From assembly GCF_030814715.1 (NCBI RefSeq), contig NZ_JAUSVO010000006.1, positions 62,001 through 126,000 of the forward strand: a DNA stretch of 64,000 nt. Reading direction: 5' to 3'. This document shows positions 55,051 through 63,854 of this stretch, in pieces. The notes under the pieces were generated by a model. It was not told the origin of the DNA. It did not search any database and saw only the letters and a list, made by a program, of their open reading frames with translations. A program made the translations under genes and the position numbers. The DNA comes from Kaistia dalseonensis (GTDB taxonomy: Bacteria > Pseudomonadota > Alphaproteobacteria > Rhizobiales > Kaistiaceae). Positions within the stretch are counted from its first letter, which is position 1. Every line of letters starts with the position of its first letter.

Positions 55051-55758
55051 ATGTCGCAGAAAGTCATCGGCCTGATCGGCGGCATGAGCTGGGAAAGCTC
55101 GGCTGAATATTATCGCATCATCAATGAGCGCGTGCGCGACCGCCTGGGCGGCCTGCACTCCGCGCGCTGCCTGATGTGGTCATTCGATTTCGCCGAAGTC
55201 GAGGCGTTGCAGCACGAAGGACGCTGGCAGGATGCCACCCTGCTGATGATAGAGGCGGCGCAGCGGCTCGAGCGCGGCGGCGCCGACTTCGTCGTGATCT
55301 GCACCAATACGATGCACCGCATGGCGGCCGAGGTTCAGGCGGCGATTTCGCTGCCGCTGCTGCATATCGCCGACCCGACCGCAACGCGCATCCGCGCCGA
55401 CGGCCACCGTCGTGTCGGCCTGCTCGGCACCGCCTTCACGATGGAGCAGGACTTCTACAAGGGCCGACTCGCCGACAAGCACGGGCTCGATGTTCTGATT
55501 CCCGATGAGGCCGATCGCACGACCGTCCACCGCATCATCTATGAGGAACTGGTGCAGGGCCGGGTCGTCGAAAGCTCGCGGCAGGCCTATCGCGCGGTGA
55601 TCACCCGCCTCGTCGAACGCGGCGCGGAGGCCATCATCCTCGGCTGCACGGAGATCATGCTACTGGTGAAGCCCGAAGACAGCACCGTGCCGCTCTACGA
55701 TACGACGATGATCCATGCCGAGGCCGCTTTGGAGATGGCGCTGGGCCAACCGAGCTAA
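55051..55758 (+). CDS. Aspartate/glutamate racemase family protein (RacX/YgeA-like)
   Basis: 235 residues. The two catalytic cysteines are at about 84 (VICTNTMH) and 199 (ILGCTEIMLL), the PLP-independent racemase arrangement; GLIGGMSWESSAEYYRIIN at the N-terminus is the family block. Substrate within the group varies (aspartate, glutamate, broad-range amino acids). Divergent from rpsD and convergent with the Gfo/Idh dehydrogenase. Provides D-amino acids for the wall or degrades them; murI, also here, is the dedicated glutamate enzyme. Confidence 0.9.
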   Translation: MSQKVIGLIGGMSWESSAEYYRIINERVRDRLGGLHSARCLMWSFDFAEVEALQHEGRWQDATLLMIEAAQRLERGGADFVVICTNTMHRMAAEVQAAISLPLLHIADPTATRIRADGHRRVGLLGTAFTMEQDFYKGRLADKHGLDVLIPDEADRTTVHRIIYEELVQGRVVESSRQAYRAVITRLVERGAEAIILGCTEIMLLVKPEDSTVPLYDTTMIHAEAALEMALGQPS

Positions 55759-55814
55759 CCATCGTTCGGGGCAAGCCGCCAAGCCTCCCGCGCGCGGCCC
55801 AGGGTTGGACCCGC

Positions 55815-56804
55815 TCAGCCGCGCCGCACATCCGCCTCCCACTGCGTCAGCAGTTCCATGATCTCGATCGAGTCGTCCAGCCGCGGCGACGGGCGCTCCG
55901 CCTGCTTCAATCCGGCGGCGAGGCTCCGCTCGACCATCCGCACCTGATGCAGGAACGCGTCGCCGTCGGACTGCACCTCGATGACCTCCGAAGAACCGTC
56001 GAATCCCGTCCACACAAGACGGTTGCTGCCCGCGACGGGCAACCAGGGATTCGTCACAAAGCTGAGGCTGCCCTTTTCGCCGATCACTGTGAATTCAGGA
56101 TGCATGCCATGCGTCTCGGCCGTCTGGACGGTGGCCAGAATGCCATTGCCGAAGCGCAGCGCGATCGCGGCCTCGCTGACATTGCCGTCATGGGCGGAGA
56201 TCGTGCCGAGGCCCGTTCCCGCTCGGTCGCGGAAGGCGCCCTCGCCTGCCACGGTCTGGATGGCGAGATGCAGCAGCGAAACCGGATAGCAGCCGAGATT
56301 GTAGAGAACGCCGCGCCCCTCGGGATTGACCAGTTGCCAGATATCGGCGGCATAGCTGGCGTGGATCGATTTGACCGCGCCGAGCCGGCCATCGCGCAGG
56401 ATCTCCACGAAACGCGCGATCACAGGGTGAGCCAGATACATCAGCCCTTCGACGAAGAAGCTGTCATGCGCGCGAACTGCATCGACCAGCGCATGGCTCT
56501 TCTCCATGTCGATCGAGAGCGACTTTTCGCTCAGCACCGGCTTGCCGGTGGCCGCGGCTCGAATGGTCCAGACATGATGGAGATTGTTCGGCAGGCCGAC
56601 ATAGACGATGTCGACCGACGGATCGGCAAGAAGCGCATCGAAATCGGTATAGGCCGCAGGAATGGCGAAGCGGGCGCGAAACGCCTCTGTCCGCGCCGCA
56701 TCGCGCCCCGCGACAGCCGCGATGCGGGACCCCGGGCTCTGTCCGATGGCCTTGGCGACGGTATCGGAAATGAAGCTGGTGCCGAGAATTCCCCAACCGG
56801 GCAT
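55815..56804 (-). CDS. Gfo/Idh/MocA-family oxidoreductase
   Basis: 329 residues. N-terminal Rossmann MPGWGILGTSFISDTVAKAI, then VYVGLPNNLHHVWTIRA near 65 and VLSEKSLSIDMEKSHAL near 90 with the catalytic Lys of this family (EKS in place of the common EKP). C-terminal beta-sheet domain from about 130. Uses NAD(P) to oxidise or reduce sugars or related cyclic polyols. GGGAGA precedes the ATG at 56804; an in-frame ATG at 56825 is upstream of it. Substrate unknown. Confidence 0.88.
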   Translation of the reverse strand: MPGWGILGTSFISDTVAKAIGQSPGSRIAAVAGRDAARTEAFRARFAIPAAYTDFDALLADPSVDIVYVGLPNNLHHVWTIRAAATGKPVLSEKSLSIDMEKSHALVDAVRAHDSFFVEGLMYLAHPVIARFVEILRDGRLGAVKSIHASYAADIWQLVNPEGRGVLYNLGCYPVSLLHLAIQTVAGEGAFRDRAGTGLGTISAHDGNVSEAAIALRFGNGILATVQTAETHGMHPEFTVIGEKGSLSFVTNPWLPVAGSNRLVWTGFDGSSEVIEVQSDGDAFLHQVRMVERSLAAGLKQAERPSPRLDDSIEIMELLTQWEADVRRG

Positions 56805-56960
56805 GCGCGATCTCCCTTGCGGCAATGACCCTGCTTAGCCGGTTCGTTGCGCGGAGCCTAGCAGGGGGCGACTTTGTAAGCCTCGCTTATCGAAGCCCCT
56901 TTTCGATGGTCCGCCGCAACCCCACATGGCGATGACATTCGCAGATCCGGAAATCTCCCC

Positions 56961-57965
56961 ATGCCCAATCTCGCCGATACGCCGCTCTCGGTCCTCGACC
57001 TCGCGCCAGTCCGCCAGGGCGGCACCATATCGGCCGCGCTCGCCGACACGCTCGATCTCGCCCGCCATGTGGAAAAGCTCGGCTATAATCGCTTCTGGCT
57101 CGCCGAGCATCACAACATGCCCGGCATTGCGAGTTCCGCGACCTCCGTACTGATCGGCCATGTCGCGGGCGGCACGTCGACCATTCGCGTCGGCTCCGGC
57201 GGAGTGATGCTGCCGAACCACGCGCCGATCGTCATCGCGGAACAGTTCGGCACACTGGAGGCGCTCTATCCCGGGCGAATCGATCTCGGGCTCGGCCGTG
57301 CGCCGGGGACCGACATGCTGACCACGCGCGCACTGCGCCGCGATCTCGCCGACGACGAGAACTCGTTCCCGCGCAATGTGCAGGAACTGCTCGCCCTGCT
57401 CGCCCCGGCCGGCGAAGGCCAGAAGGTTCGGGCCGTGCCGGGTTCGGGTTCCAACGTGCCGGTCTGGCTGCTCGGCTCATCGACCTTCAGCGCGCAGCTT
57501 TCCGCCATGCTCGGCCTGCCCTTCGCATTTGCCAGCCATTTCGCGCCGCAGCGGCTGCTCGAGGCGATCGAAGTTCACCACCATTTCTTCAGGCCGTCGG
57601 AATATCTGGACAAGCCCTACATCATGGTCGGCCTGCCGGTGATCGCGGCGGACACCGACGAGAAGGCACAATATCTGGCGACGACCACCTATCAGCGCCT
57701 GGTCAATCTCGTCCGTGGCCAGCCGACCGTGCTGGTGCCGCCGGTGGACAGCATGGACGGGCTCTGGGACGAACGCGAGAAGGCGTATGTCGCCTCCCAT
57801 CTCGGTATTGCCGTCATCGGCGGACCCGAAACGGTCAAATCGGGACTGCAGGCCTTCCTGGACAAGACCGGCGCGAACGAACTGATCATCACATCCGACT
57901 TTTACGAGCATGCCGACCGGCTACGCTCGTTCGAGATCATAAAGGATGCGGCCCGGGCCGGCTGA
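56961..57965 (+). CDS. LLM-class flavin-dependent oxidoreductase (luciferase-like, MsnO8 group)
   Basis: 334 residues: [20 protein letters not shown] opening, [20 protein letters not shown] near 40, [21 protein letters not shown] near 80 and [17 protein letters not shown] near 110 are the signature of the MsnO8-like branch. FMN-dependent, flavin supplied by a reductase. Such genes are common and mostly without a known substrate. Start at 56961; ribosome site weak. Confidence 0.88.
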   Translation: MPNLADTPLSVLDLAPVRQGGTISAALADTLDLARHVEKLGYNRFWLAEHHNMPGIASSATSVLIGHVAGGTSTIRVGSGGVMLPNHAPIVIAEQFGTLEALYPGRIDLGLGRAPGTDMLTTRALRRDLADDENSFPRNVQELLALLAPAGEGQKVRAVPGSGSNVPVWLLGSSTFSAQLSAMLGLPFAFASHFAPQRLLEAIEVHHHFFRPSEYLDKPYIMVGLPVIAADTDEKAQYLATTTYQRLVNLVRGQPTVLVPPVDSMDGLWDEREKAYVASHLGIAVIGGPETVKSGLQAFLDKTGANELIITSDFYEHADRLRSFEIIKDAARAG

Positions 57966-58025
57966 AGCCATCATACGGCCCTGATCAGGCGCGAAATGGG
58001 GACATCGTCTTGCCAAGAAGCGCCC

Positions 58026-59018
58026 ATGTCTGCCGATCAGCTTACCGTCATCGTACCGGTCTTCAACGAGGAGGCCGGGCTCCATCGTTTCGCGGCCGAA
58101 CTCAAGGCCGTGCTGGAACATATTGACCGCATCGAATGGACGGTCCTGTTCGTCGATGACGGCTCGAAAGACGAAACGCGGGACATCATCCATGTCCTGA
58201 ACGCGGGCGATCCGCGCTTTCGCGGCCTGGCGCTGAGCCGCAATTTCGGCAAGGAGGTCGCGATCGCCGCCGGTCTGCGCAATGCGGGGGGCGACGCGAT
58301 CATCCTCATGGATGGCGATCTCGAGCATCCCCCGGCGGTCCTGCCCAGCTTCGTCGAGAACTGGCGTGCCGGCTACAAGATCGTCTTCGGCCGAAGGACC
58401 GACAGCGAGCAGCAATCGGCGCTTCGCCGCCTCTATTCGAAGGCGTTCCATCGTGTCTTCACGGCGATCGCCAAGCCGAGCATTCCGTCCGGCGCCGTCG
58501 ATTTCCTGCTGATGGACCGCAAGGCGGTCGACGCGATGAACGCGCTCGGCGAGCGCGCGCGGTTCAGCAAGGGCCTCTATGCCTGGATCGGCTTCAAATC
58601 GACCGTCGTGCCGTTCGATGTCGGCCGGCGCGAAGCCGGAGATTCGAAATTCGGCTTCGTCTCGCTCGCGCGCTTCGCGATCGACGGCCTCGTGTCGTTC
58701 TCGACGATCCCGTTGAAGGTCTGGTCCTATCTCGGCCTCGTCATCTCGGTCTTCGCCCTGCTCTACGGCCTCGCCTTCATCATCGACACGATCGTCAACG
58801 GTCCCGACGTTCCGGGCTTCCCGACGCTGGTCGTGTCGATCATGTTCTTCGCGGGCGTGCAGCTCATCTCGCTGGGCGTGCTCGGCGAGTATGTTGCGCG
58901 GATCTACGAGGAGGTGAAGGGCCGGCCGCTCTTCATCGTCGACGAGACGATCGGCGGCGGCAGTCCCCGCCCCGCCTCGCCGGAGACCCGCATCGCGTCG
59001 GCGGAGCAAAGGGACTGA
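58026..59018 (+). CDS. Polyprenyl-phosphate glycosyltransferase, GtrB/ArnC/FlmF2-like
   Basis: 330 residues. GT2 domain (about 5-225) with VIVPVFNEEAGLHRF, VDDGSKDETRD, ALSRNFGKEVAIAAG and MDGDLEHPP (DxD-like); two membrane helices at the C-terminus (about 238-260 and 275-300) and a cytoplasmic tail. This is the ArnC/GtrB type that loads a sugar on undecaprenyl phosphate. Its stop and the start of the deacetylase share one base (TGATG), so the next gene is coupled. It is a separate gene from the fused one at 14.6 kb. An ATG at 57996 is in frame but lacks a ribosome site. Confidence 0.9.
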   Translation: MSADQLTVIVPVFNEEAGLHRFAAELKAVLEHIDRIEWTVLFVDDGSKDETRDIIHVLNAGDPRFRGLALSRNFGKEVAIAAGLRNAGGDAIILMDGDLEHPPAVLPSFVENWRAGYKIVFGRRTDSEQQSALRRLYSKAFHRVFTAIAKPSIPSGAVDFLLMDRKAVDAMNALGERARFSKGLYAWIGFKSTVVPFDVGRREAGDSKFGFVSLARFAIDGLVSFSTIPLKVWSYLGLVISVFALLYGLAFIIDTIVNGPDVPGFPTLVVSIMFFAGVQLISLGVLGEYVARIYEEVKGRPLFIVDETIGGGSPRPASPETRIASAEQRD

Positions 59019-59872
59019 TGGCGGACAGGGTGCTGCTCTGCGCCGATGATTTCGCGCTTTCGCCGGGCGTATCGCGCGGCATCGCGGAATTGATCCGAGC
59101 GGGGCGTCTGTCGGCCACGGGCGCGATGGTGACGGAGCCCGATTGGGCCGCGCAGCGGACCGCGTTGCCTGAATTGCGGTCCAAAGCCGCGATCGGCCTT
59201 CATCTCAATCTGACCACAGGTGGACCGCTCGGCCCCATGCCGACTTTGGCGCCCGATGGACCGTTTCCGGGCCTGCAGGCGCTGATGCGGCTGGCCTTCA
59301 CCGGCCGCCTTGCGGCGCCCGAAATCAGCGCGGAAATCAGCCGTCAGCTCGACCAGTTCGAGACCGTGGCGAACATGCCGCCCGATTTCGTCGATGGCCA
59401 CCACCATGTTCAGGTCCTGCCGAAAGTCCGTGCCGCCCTGCTCGACGCATTGTCCCGGCGCTATCCCGGCCACACGCCCCTGCTTCGCAATCCCGGCGAC
59501 ACTGTTCGGCGAATCGCGGCGCGGCGCGGTGCAGGGCGAAAGGCGCTGCTCGTCACCCTGCTCGCCCGCGGCTTCGGTGCCGACGCGCATCGCCATGGCA
59601 TTGCGACCAATGAGGGCTTTTCGGGATTTTCGGCGTTTGATCGCGAGCGCGCCTTCGCTGACGAGCTGACGACCTTTCTGAAGGCGCCGGGACCACGACA
59701 GATCGTCATGTGCCACCCCGGCTATCCCGACCAGCAGCTTGCGGCGCTGGACCCGCTCTTCGACCGGCGTCTTGACGAGCTCGGCGCATTGATGACCTAT
59801 CCCGATCTGGACCGGCTGATCACGCGGCCGAGGCGCAACACGGACGGACGGATCGAATGGTTATGGCCGTGA
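59018..59872 (+). CDS. YdjC/ChbG/NaxD-family deacetylase
   Basis: 284 residues. LLCADDFALSPGVSRGIAEL has the metal Asp, AIGLHLNLTTGGPLGP near 62 one His, and VDGHHHVQVLPKVR near 125 the next His cluster; MCHPGYPD near 232 completes the YdjC fold. Known members deacetylate chitobiose (ChbG), hopanoid intermediates (HpnK) or undecaprenyl-phosphate-GalNAc (Francisella NaxD). Between a polyprenyl-phosphate glycosyltransferase and a GtrA gene, the NaxD role fits best: unmasking an amine on a lipid-linked sugar. Overlaps the GtrA gene by 16 bases. Confidence 0.88.
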   Translation: MADRVLLCADDFALSPGVSRGIAELIRAGRLSATGAMVTEPDWAAQRTALPELRSKAAIGLHLNLTTGGPLGPMPTLAPDGPFPGLQALMRLAFTGRLAAPEISAEISRQLDQFETVANMPPDFVDGHHHVQVLPKVRAALLDALSRRYPGHTPLLRNPGDTVRRIAARRGAGRKALLVTLLARGFGADAHRHGIATNEGFSGFSAFDRERAFADELTTFLKAPGPRQIVMCHPGYPDQQLAALDPLFDRRLDELGALMTYPDLDRLITRPRRNTDGRIEWLWP

Positions 59873-60300
59873 GCCCTCGCCGCAGGCAGCAATTGCACCA
59901 TCTCGCCGGCTTCCTCGTGGCGGGTGGCAGCGCCTTTCTGGTCGATGCGGGCATTCTCATGCTGCTCGTCCATTTCGGCGCCAACCCTTTTGCGGCACGG
60001 CCCTTCGCCATCGCCTGCGCCATGGTCGTCGGCTGGCTGATCAACCGCACATGGACCTTCCCCATGCCCGGGCCGCCGCGCCTCGGCGAGTTCCTGCGCT
60101 ACGCCGCCGTCGCCTGGCTCTCGGTCTCGATCAACTATGCGATCTATGCGGGATTGCTGATCGTGTGGCCGACCATGCCGCTGATCGAGGCGCTGGTCAT
60201 CGCCACGGCGATCGCCATGTTTTTCTCCTATTTCGGCTACCGCCTGATCGCCTTCCGCAAGCCCCGCTCGGCGGTCAGCGCGTCCGGGCCGAAGTCGTAG
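59857..60300 (+). CDS. GtrA-family membrane protein (polyprenyl-phosphate-sugar flippase-like)
   Basis: 147 residues with four hydrophobic helices. HLAGFLVAGGSAFLVDAGIL near 12, and VVGWLINRTWTFPMPG near 55 is the GtrA signature (NR/NxxWTF). GtrA proteins are thought to flip undecaprenyl-phosphate sugars to the periplasm. Overlaps the deacetylase end by 16 bases and its last 26 bases overlap the 3' end of the convergent GT87 gene. The short C-terminal tail is basic. Confidence 0.9.
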   Translation: MVMAVSPRRRQQLHHLAGFLVAGGSAFLVDAGILMLLVHFGANPFAARPFAIACAMVVGWLINRTWTFPMPGPPRLGEFLRYAAVAWLSVSINYAIYAGLLIVWPTMPLIEALVIATAIAMFFSYFGYRLIAFRKPRSAVSASGPKS

Positions 60301-61474
60301 CCGCCTGCGGCGCTGCCAGGCAGCGCCACACCAGGAAGGGCAGGAAGGCGAGGCAGAGCAGCGGCTGCAGCCAGAGATTCGTCAGCTTGAACGTGAGCGC
60401 CTGCACGAGGAAGCCAAAGGCGATCGCGCCCAGGAACCAGGTCGGCCCCGCAAGGCGGTCCCTGTTCCAGACGATGCTGGCGTAAACCGCGAGCACCGAA
60501 CCGAACATGATGTAGGTGTTGGCCTCGGTGCGCGGGTTCATCAGCATCAGATAGACGACCGAGAGCGCGAATATGTCGATCGCCGCATCGAGGCCGTCAC
60601 GACGGCGCTTCGTGATGTAGGCGAGCCCCAGCACGACGGCGGCGATCACGATCCGGATCGCGGTCAGGACGGGGTCCGAAAGCCAGATGCCGAGGCTGTG
60701 GAGAAGGCCGGTGATGTCGGCCCATGCGCCCTCGCCCGGATCGCCGGCCACCATGATCTTCTGGATGCCCAGCCCGTAGAGGTGGAAGGCCACGACGGGA
60801 TCCGGATTGACCAGCGGCAGCAGCAGCACGCCGATCGTAACGACCAGCAAGCGCCAGCCAAGCTTGGGATAAAGCACCCCGACCAGCAGCATCATGACGA
60901 AGGCGAGCGGCTTGATCGCAAAGGCGAGCCCGAGCAGCAGTGCGGCGAGCCACCAGCGCCTCTCGGCGATCGAAAGCGCGCTGAGCAGCATGAGCGCCGT
61001 CAGGATGGTCGTCGCCTGGCCGTTCCGGAGTGCGCTGAACGCGCTCGGCATCAGGAACAGCAGCGCCGCGCCGAAGACCAGCAGCCGGTCGCGCGCCGGC
61101 ATGGAGGGCATGGCCAGGATGCTGGCGCGCCACAATGCAAAGGCCAGAAGCACGACCGAGACAACCCGCCAGAGCGCATCGCCGACATTCGGCCCCAGCA
61201 GCGCGAACGGCGTATAGAGCACCGCAAAGCTCGGCAGATAGAGGAAGCCCTCGCGGCCGGCGCCGAAAATGTCCTCGCCGCGCCACCAGCCGAGCGCACC
61301 ATTGCGATAGACCGGAACGACGCTGCTCGCGGACGGATCGCGCAGGACCAGCACCACGACAACGAGATTGAACAGAACGAAGAGCGCCAGTCCGACGACC
61401 CCGGCGACAGGAAGGAGTCGATCCAGCGGATCGCGCGACCCTGCGCCTGCGGTCGCGATATTCACATTCGACAT
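60275..61474 (-). CDS. GT87/DUF2029-family integral membrane glycosyltransferase
   Basis: 399 residues with about ten membrane helices. The pattern GREGFLYLPSFAVLYTPFAL near 75 (YPP-like: acidic/aromatic then Pro), NGQATTILTALMLLSAL near 150 and AIKPLAFVMMLLVG near 185 is that of the GT87 (DUF2029) group, GT-C enzymes using polyprenyl-phosphate sugars (as in mycobacterial mannosyltransferases). It converges on the GtrA gene with a 26-base overlap, so it is on another transcript but is likely the transferase of this cassette. Acceptor unknown. Confidence 0.82.
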   Translation of the reverse strand: MSNVNIATAGAGSRDPLDRLLPVAGVVGLALFVLFNLVVVVLVLRDPSASSVVPVYRNGALGWWRGEDIFGAGREGFLYLPSFAVLYTPFALLGPNVGDALWRVVSVVLLAFALWRASILAMPSMPARDRLLVFGAALLFLMPSAFSALRNGQATTILTALMLLSALSIAERRWWLAALLLGLAFAIKPLAFVMMLLVGVLYPKLGWRLLVVTIGVLLLPLVNPDPVVAFHLYGLGIQKIMVAGDPGEGAWADITGLLHSLGIWLSDPVLTAIRIVIAAVVLGLAYITKRRRDGLDAAIDIFALSVVYLMLMNPRTEANTYIMFGSVLAVYASIVWNRDRLAGPTWFLGAIAFGFLVQALTFKLTNLWLQPLLCLAFLPFLVWRCLAAPQAATTSARTR

Positions 61475-61495
61475 CGAAATTCCATTTCCTGCCGA

Positions 61496-62290
61496 TTATC
61501 CGGCGCGCGGCTCGAGGCCGCACTGCGCCAACAAGCCGGTGAGATTATGGGACCAGTCTTTTGCCGAAGTTAGGTACGCACCACCCTTGTTCAGTGGCGT
61601 TCCCTCGGGATCGGGCTCCCGGCCGAGCACGGAAAGGACACGGCGCGCGATCGCTTCGGCCGGATCGACCCAGGCCACCGGCCAGGGCGCGAGCCGGTCG
61701 AACCGCTCGAGGAGAAAGGGATAATGCGTGCAGGCCAGAACGACAACATCGGTTCTGCGTCCATCGACCTCGATGAAGGCCGGTTCGATCTCGGTTCGGA
61801 TCGCCTCGTCCGGCACGTCCTCACCAGCCATGACGCGTTCCGCCAGCGGGGCGAGTTCCGACGAGCCGACGAGGCGGACATGGCAGCGCTGCGCGAAGGA
61901 GCGGATGAGTTCGCGCGTATAGTCGCGCTTCATCGTGCCGGGCGTCGCGAGAACACCGATGACGCCGCTCTTCGTACGCTCGGTGGCCGGCTTGATCGCC
62001 GGCACGGTGCCGATGAAGGGAATGGGATGGGCAGCGCGCAGCGCGGGAAGCACCAGCGTGGACGCCGTGTTGCAGGCGATGACGACAGCATCGGGCTGGA
62101 ACCGCGCGATCAACCGGCCGATCAGCGCCACGATATGTTCGAGCAGCGGTCCGGCCTCCCAATCGCCATAGGGAAAGGCGGCATCGTCGGCGACATAGGC
62201 GATCTCCGCCGAGGGCAGATTGCGGCGGATCTCGCGCAATACGGAGAGACCGCCTATCCCGGAATCGAAGACCAGCAGCCGGATGCTCAA
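61496..62290 (-). CDS. murI: Glutamate racemase
   Basis: 264 residues. LLVFDSGIGGLSVLREIRR opening with the catalytic-acid Asp-Ser, first Cys in VIACNTASTLVL near 70 and second in LACTHYPFLLERF near 178. Makes D-glutamate for peptidoglycan. The start is TTG at 62290, overlapping the TGA of the trmJ-like gene (TTGA); there is no closer ATG. The frame is open far upstream but those residues do not fit the family. Probably coupled with the methyltransferase gene. Confidence 0.92.
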   Translation of the reverse strand: MSIRLLVFDSGIGGLSVLREIRRNLPSAEIAYVADDAAFPYGDWEAGPLLEHIVALIGRLIARFQPDAVVIACNTASTLVLPALRAAHPIPFIGTVPAIKPATERTKSGVIGVLATPGTMKRDYTRELIRSFAQRCHVRLVGSSELAPLAERVMAGEDVPDEAIRTEIEPAFIEVDGRRTDVVVLACTHYPFLLERFDRLAPWPVAWVDPAEAIARRVLSVLGREPDPEGTPLNKGGAYLTSAKDWSHNLTGLLAQCGLEPRAG

Positions 62291-63096
62291 TCGTCGGCCT
62301 CGCGGCTGGTCGTCTCCGTCCCGTCGGCGCGCCGGCGGGGGCGTGTCGGACGATTTTCGAGCGCCGCGATGACGCCGCGCAGGGTGCGGATGTCCTTCTC
62401 GGTGAACTGCGCCTTCTGCAGCATGGCGCGCAGCGTATGGACGACCACCGGCCGCTTCTCGACCGGACGGAAGAAGGTCACGGCATCGAGCGCGCCTTCC
62501 AGATGCTCGAACAGGCCGATCAGCTCTTCCTTGGTCGCCGGGCGGCTGTCGTTCGGCGTCGTGAAGCGCAGCCCAGCCTCTTCGCTCTCCAGCCCGCTCC
62601 GCCGCCATTCATAAGCGACGATCAGCACGGCCTGCGCGATGTTGAGCGAGGCGAATTGCGGATCGATCGGCAGCGTTACGATCTCGTCGGCGAGCGAAAT
62701 CTCCTCGTTCGTCAGTCCGATCCGCTCGCGTCCGAACAAGACACCGGTCCGCACGCCCTCCATCATCCGGCCGCGCATCATCTCGGCCGCCGAAGCCGGA
62801 CCACGAACCGTCTTGGCGAGTTCGCGCGGGCGGGCGGTCGTCGCGGCCACATAGCCGAGATCGGCCACGGCCTCCTCGACGGTGCCGAACAGGCGGATAC
62901 GGTCGAACACATGGTCGGCCCGGCTCGCGGCACGGCGCGCGCTCTCGCTCGGCCAGCCGTCGCGCGGGTTCACGACACGCAGGTCGCGAAGGCCGAAATT
63001 CGCCATGGCGCGGGCGGCGGTGCCGATATTCTCGCCGAGTTGCGGCTCGACGAGGATGATCGCAGGTCCGTCGATCAGGAGTTCGGAATCTGACAT
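62287..63096 (-). CDS. trmJ: TrmJ-like tRNA 2'-O-methyltransferase (SPOUT)
   Basis: 269 residues. IILVEPQLGENIGTAARAMA near 12, VNPRDGWP near 38 and VLFGRERIGLTNEEISLADE near 120 are SPOUT motifs; VTLPIDPQFASLNIAQAVLI near 140 forms the deep knot binding SAM. TrmJ methylates ribose at position 32 of tRNA. A tail of about 85 residues follows the knot, including a helical region and a basic end (RPTRPRRRADG). Stop overlaps the murI start. Confidence 0.88.
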   Translation of the reverse strand: MSDSELLIDGPAIILVEPQLGENIGTAARAMANFGLRDLRVVNPRDGWPSESARRAASRADHVFDRIRLFGTVEEAVADLGYVAATTARPRELAKTVRGPASAAEMMRGRMMEGVRTGVLFGRERIGLTNEEISLADEIVTLPIDPQFASLNIAQAVLIVAYEWRRSGLESEEAGLRFTTPNDSRPATKEELIGLFEHLEGALDAVTFFRPVEKRPVVVHTLRAMLQKAQFTEKDIRTLRGVIAALENRPTRPRRRADGTETTSREADD

Positions 63097-63290
63097 GGAT
63101 CTCGCAAAGGGATCGAAAACGTGGGTGGCGCTGTCCTAACGCATAGCATCGCCCCTCGCCAGAGACGTCCGAACCCCCAAGGCGATGGGCGCCCGATTCG
63201 GCGCTTCCACATCGCATTCCGATATCGGCAATATGGTTGTAGAATGGCAGCATCCGCGCCAGATTCGGGCGCTATTTTGGGGGTACGGCA

Positions 63291-63854
63291 ATGCCGACGG
63301 TCATCGTCTCGGACAAGAGCATTTCGGCGACGGTCCTGCAGAAATGGGGCTGGTTCATCGCGCTCGGCGTGGTGTTCCTGATTGGCGGCATCTTCGCCAT
63401 CATGATGCCGCTCGTTTCCAGTCTCGCCGTCGGCATCTTCCTCGCCGCCATCCTCGTCATCGCCGGCGTCATCCAGATCTTCCAGGCCTTCCGCGTCCAG
63501 AGCTGGTCGGGCTTCATCTGGCAGTTGCTGATCGGCGTGATCGTCCTGATCGGCGGCATCGCGATCTACTCTTCGCCGGTCTCCGGCAGCTTCGCGCTCA
63601 CGCTCGTGATCGCGGCCGTGTTCATCGCCAAGGGCATCTTCCAGATCGTGCTCGGCTTCCGCCTGCGCCCGCAGGACGGCTGGGGCTGGATCCTGGCTGC
63701 GGGCATCATCGCGCTGCTGGTCGGCGTCATGATCCTCTCCAACTACCCGTTCTCGGGCCTCTGGGTTCCCGGCACGCTCGCTGGCGTCTCGCTGATCTTC
63801 ACGGGCTGGAGCTATATCGCCCTGGGTCTGGCGGCGCGGCGTCTGGCGTCCTGA
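63291..63854 (+). CDS. HdeD-family (DUF308) membrane protein
   Basis: 187 residues with six hydrophobic segments grouped in three pairs, each repeat with an IGG or IAG turn (FLIGGIFAIMMPLVSSLAVG near 30, LIGGIAIYSSPVSG near 88, LLVGVMILSNYPFS near 145). E. coli HdeD is an acid-resistance membrane protein; the function of others is unclear. GGGGGT lies ahead of the ATG. The last 56 bases overlap a minus-strand reading frame that enters from the right edge. Confidence 0.85.
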   Translation: MPTVIVSDKSISATVLQKWGWFIALGVVFLIGGIFAIMMPLVSSLAVGIFLAAILVIAGVIQIFQAFRVQSWSGFIWQLLIGVIVLIGGIAIYSSPVSGSFALTLVIAAVFIAKGIFQIVLGFRLRPQDGWGWILAAGIIALLVGVMILSNYPFSGLWVPGTLAGVSLIFTGWSYIALGLAARRLAS

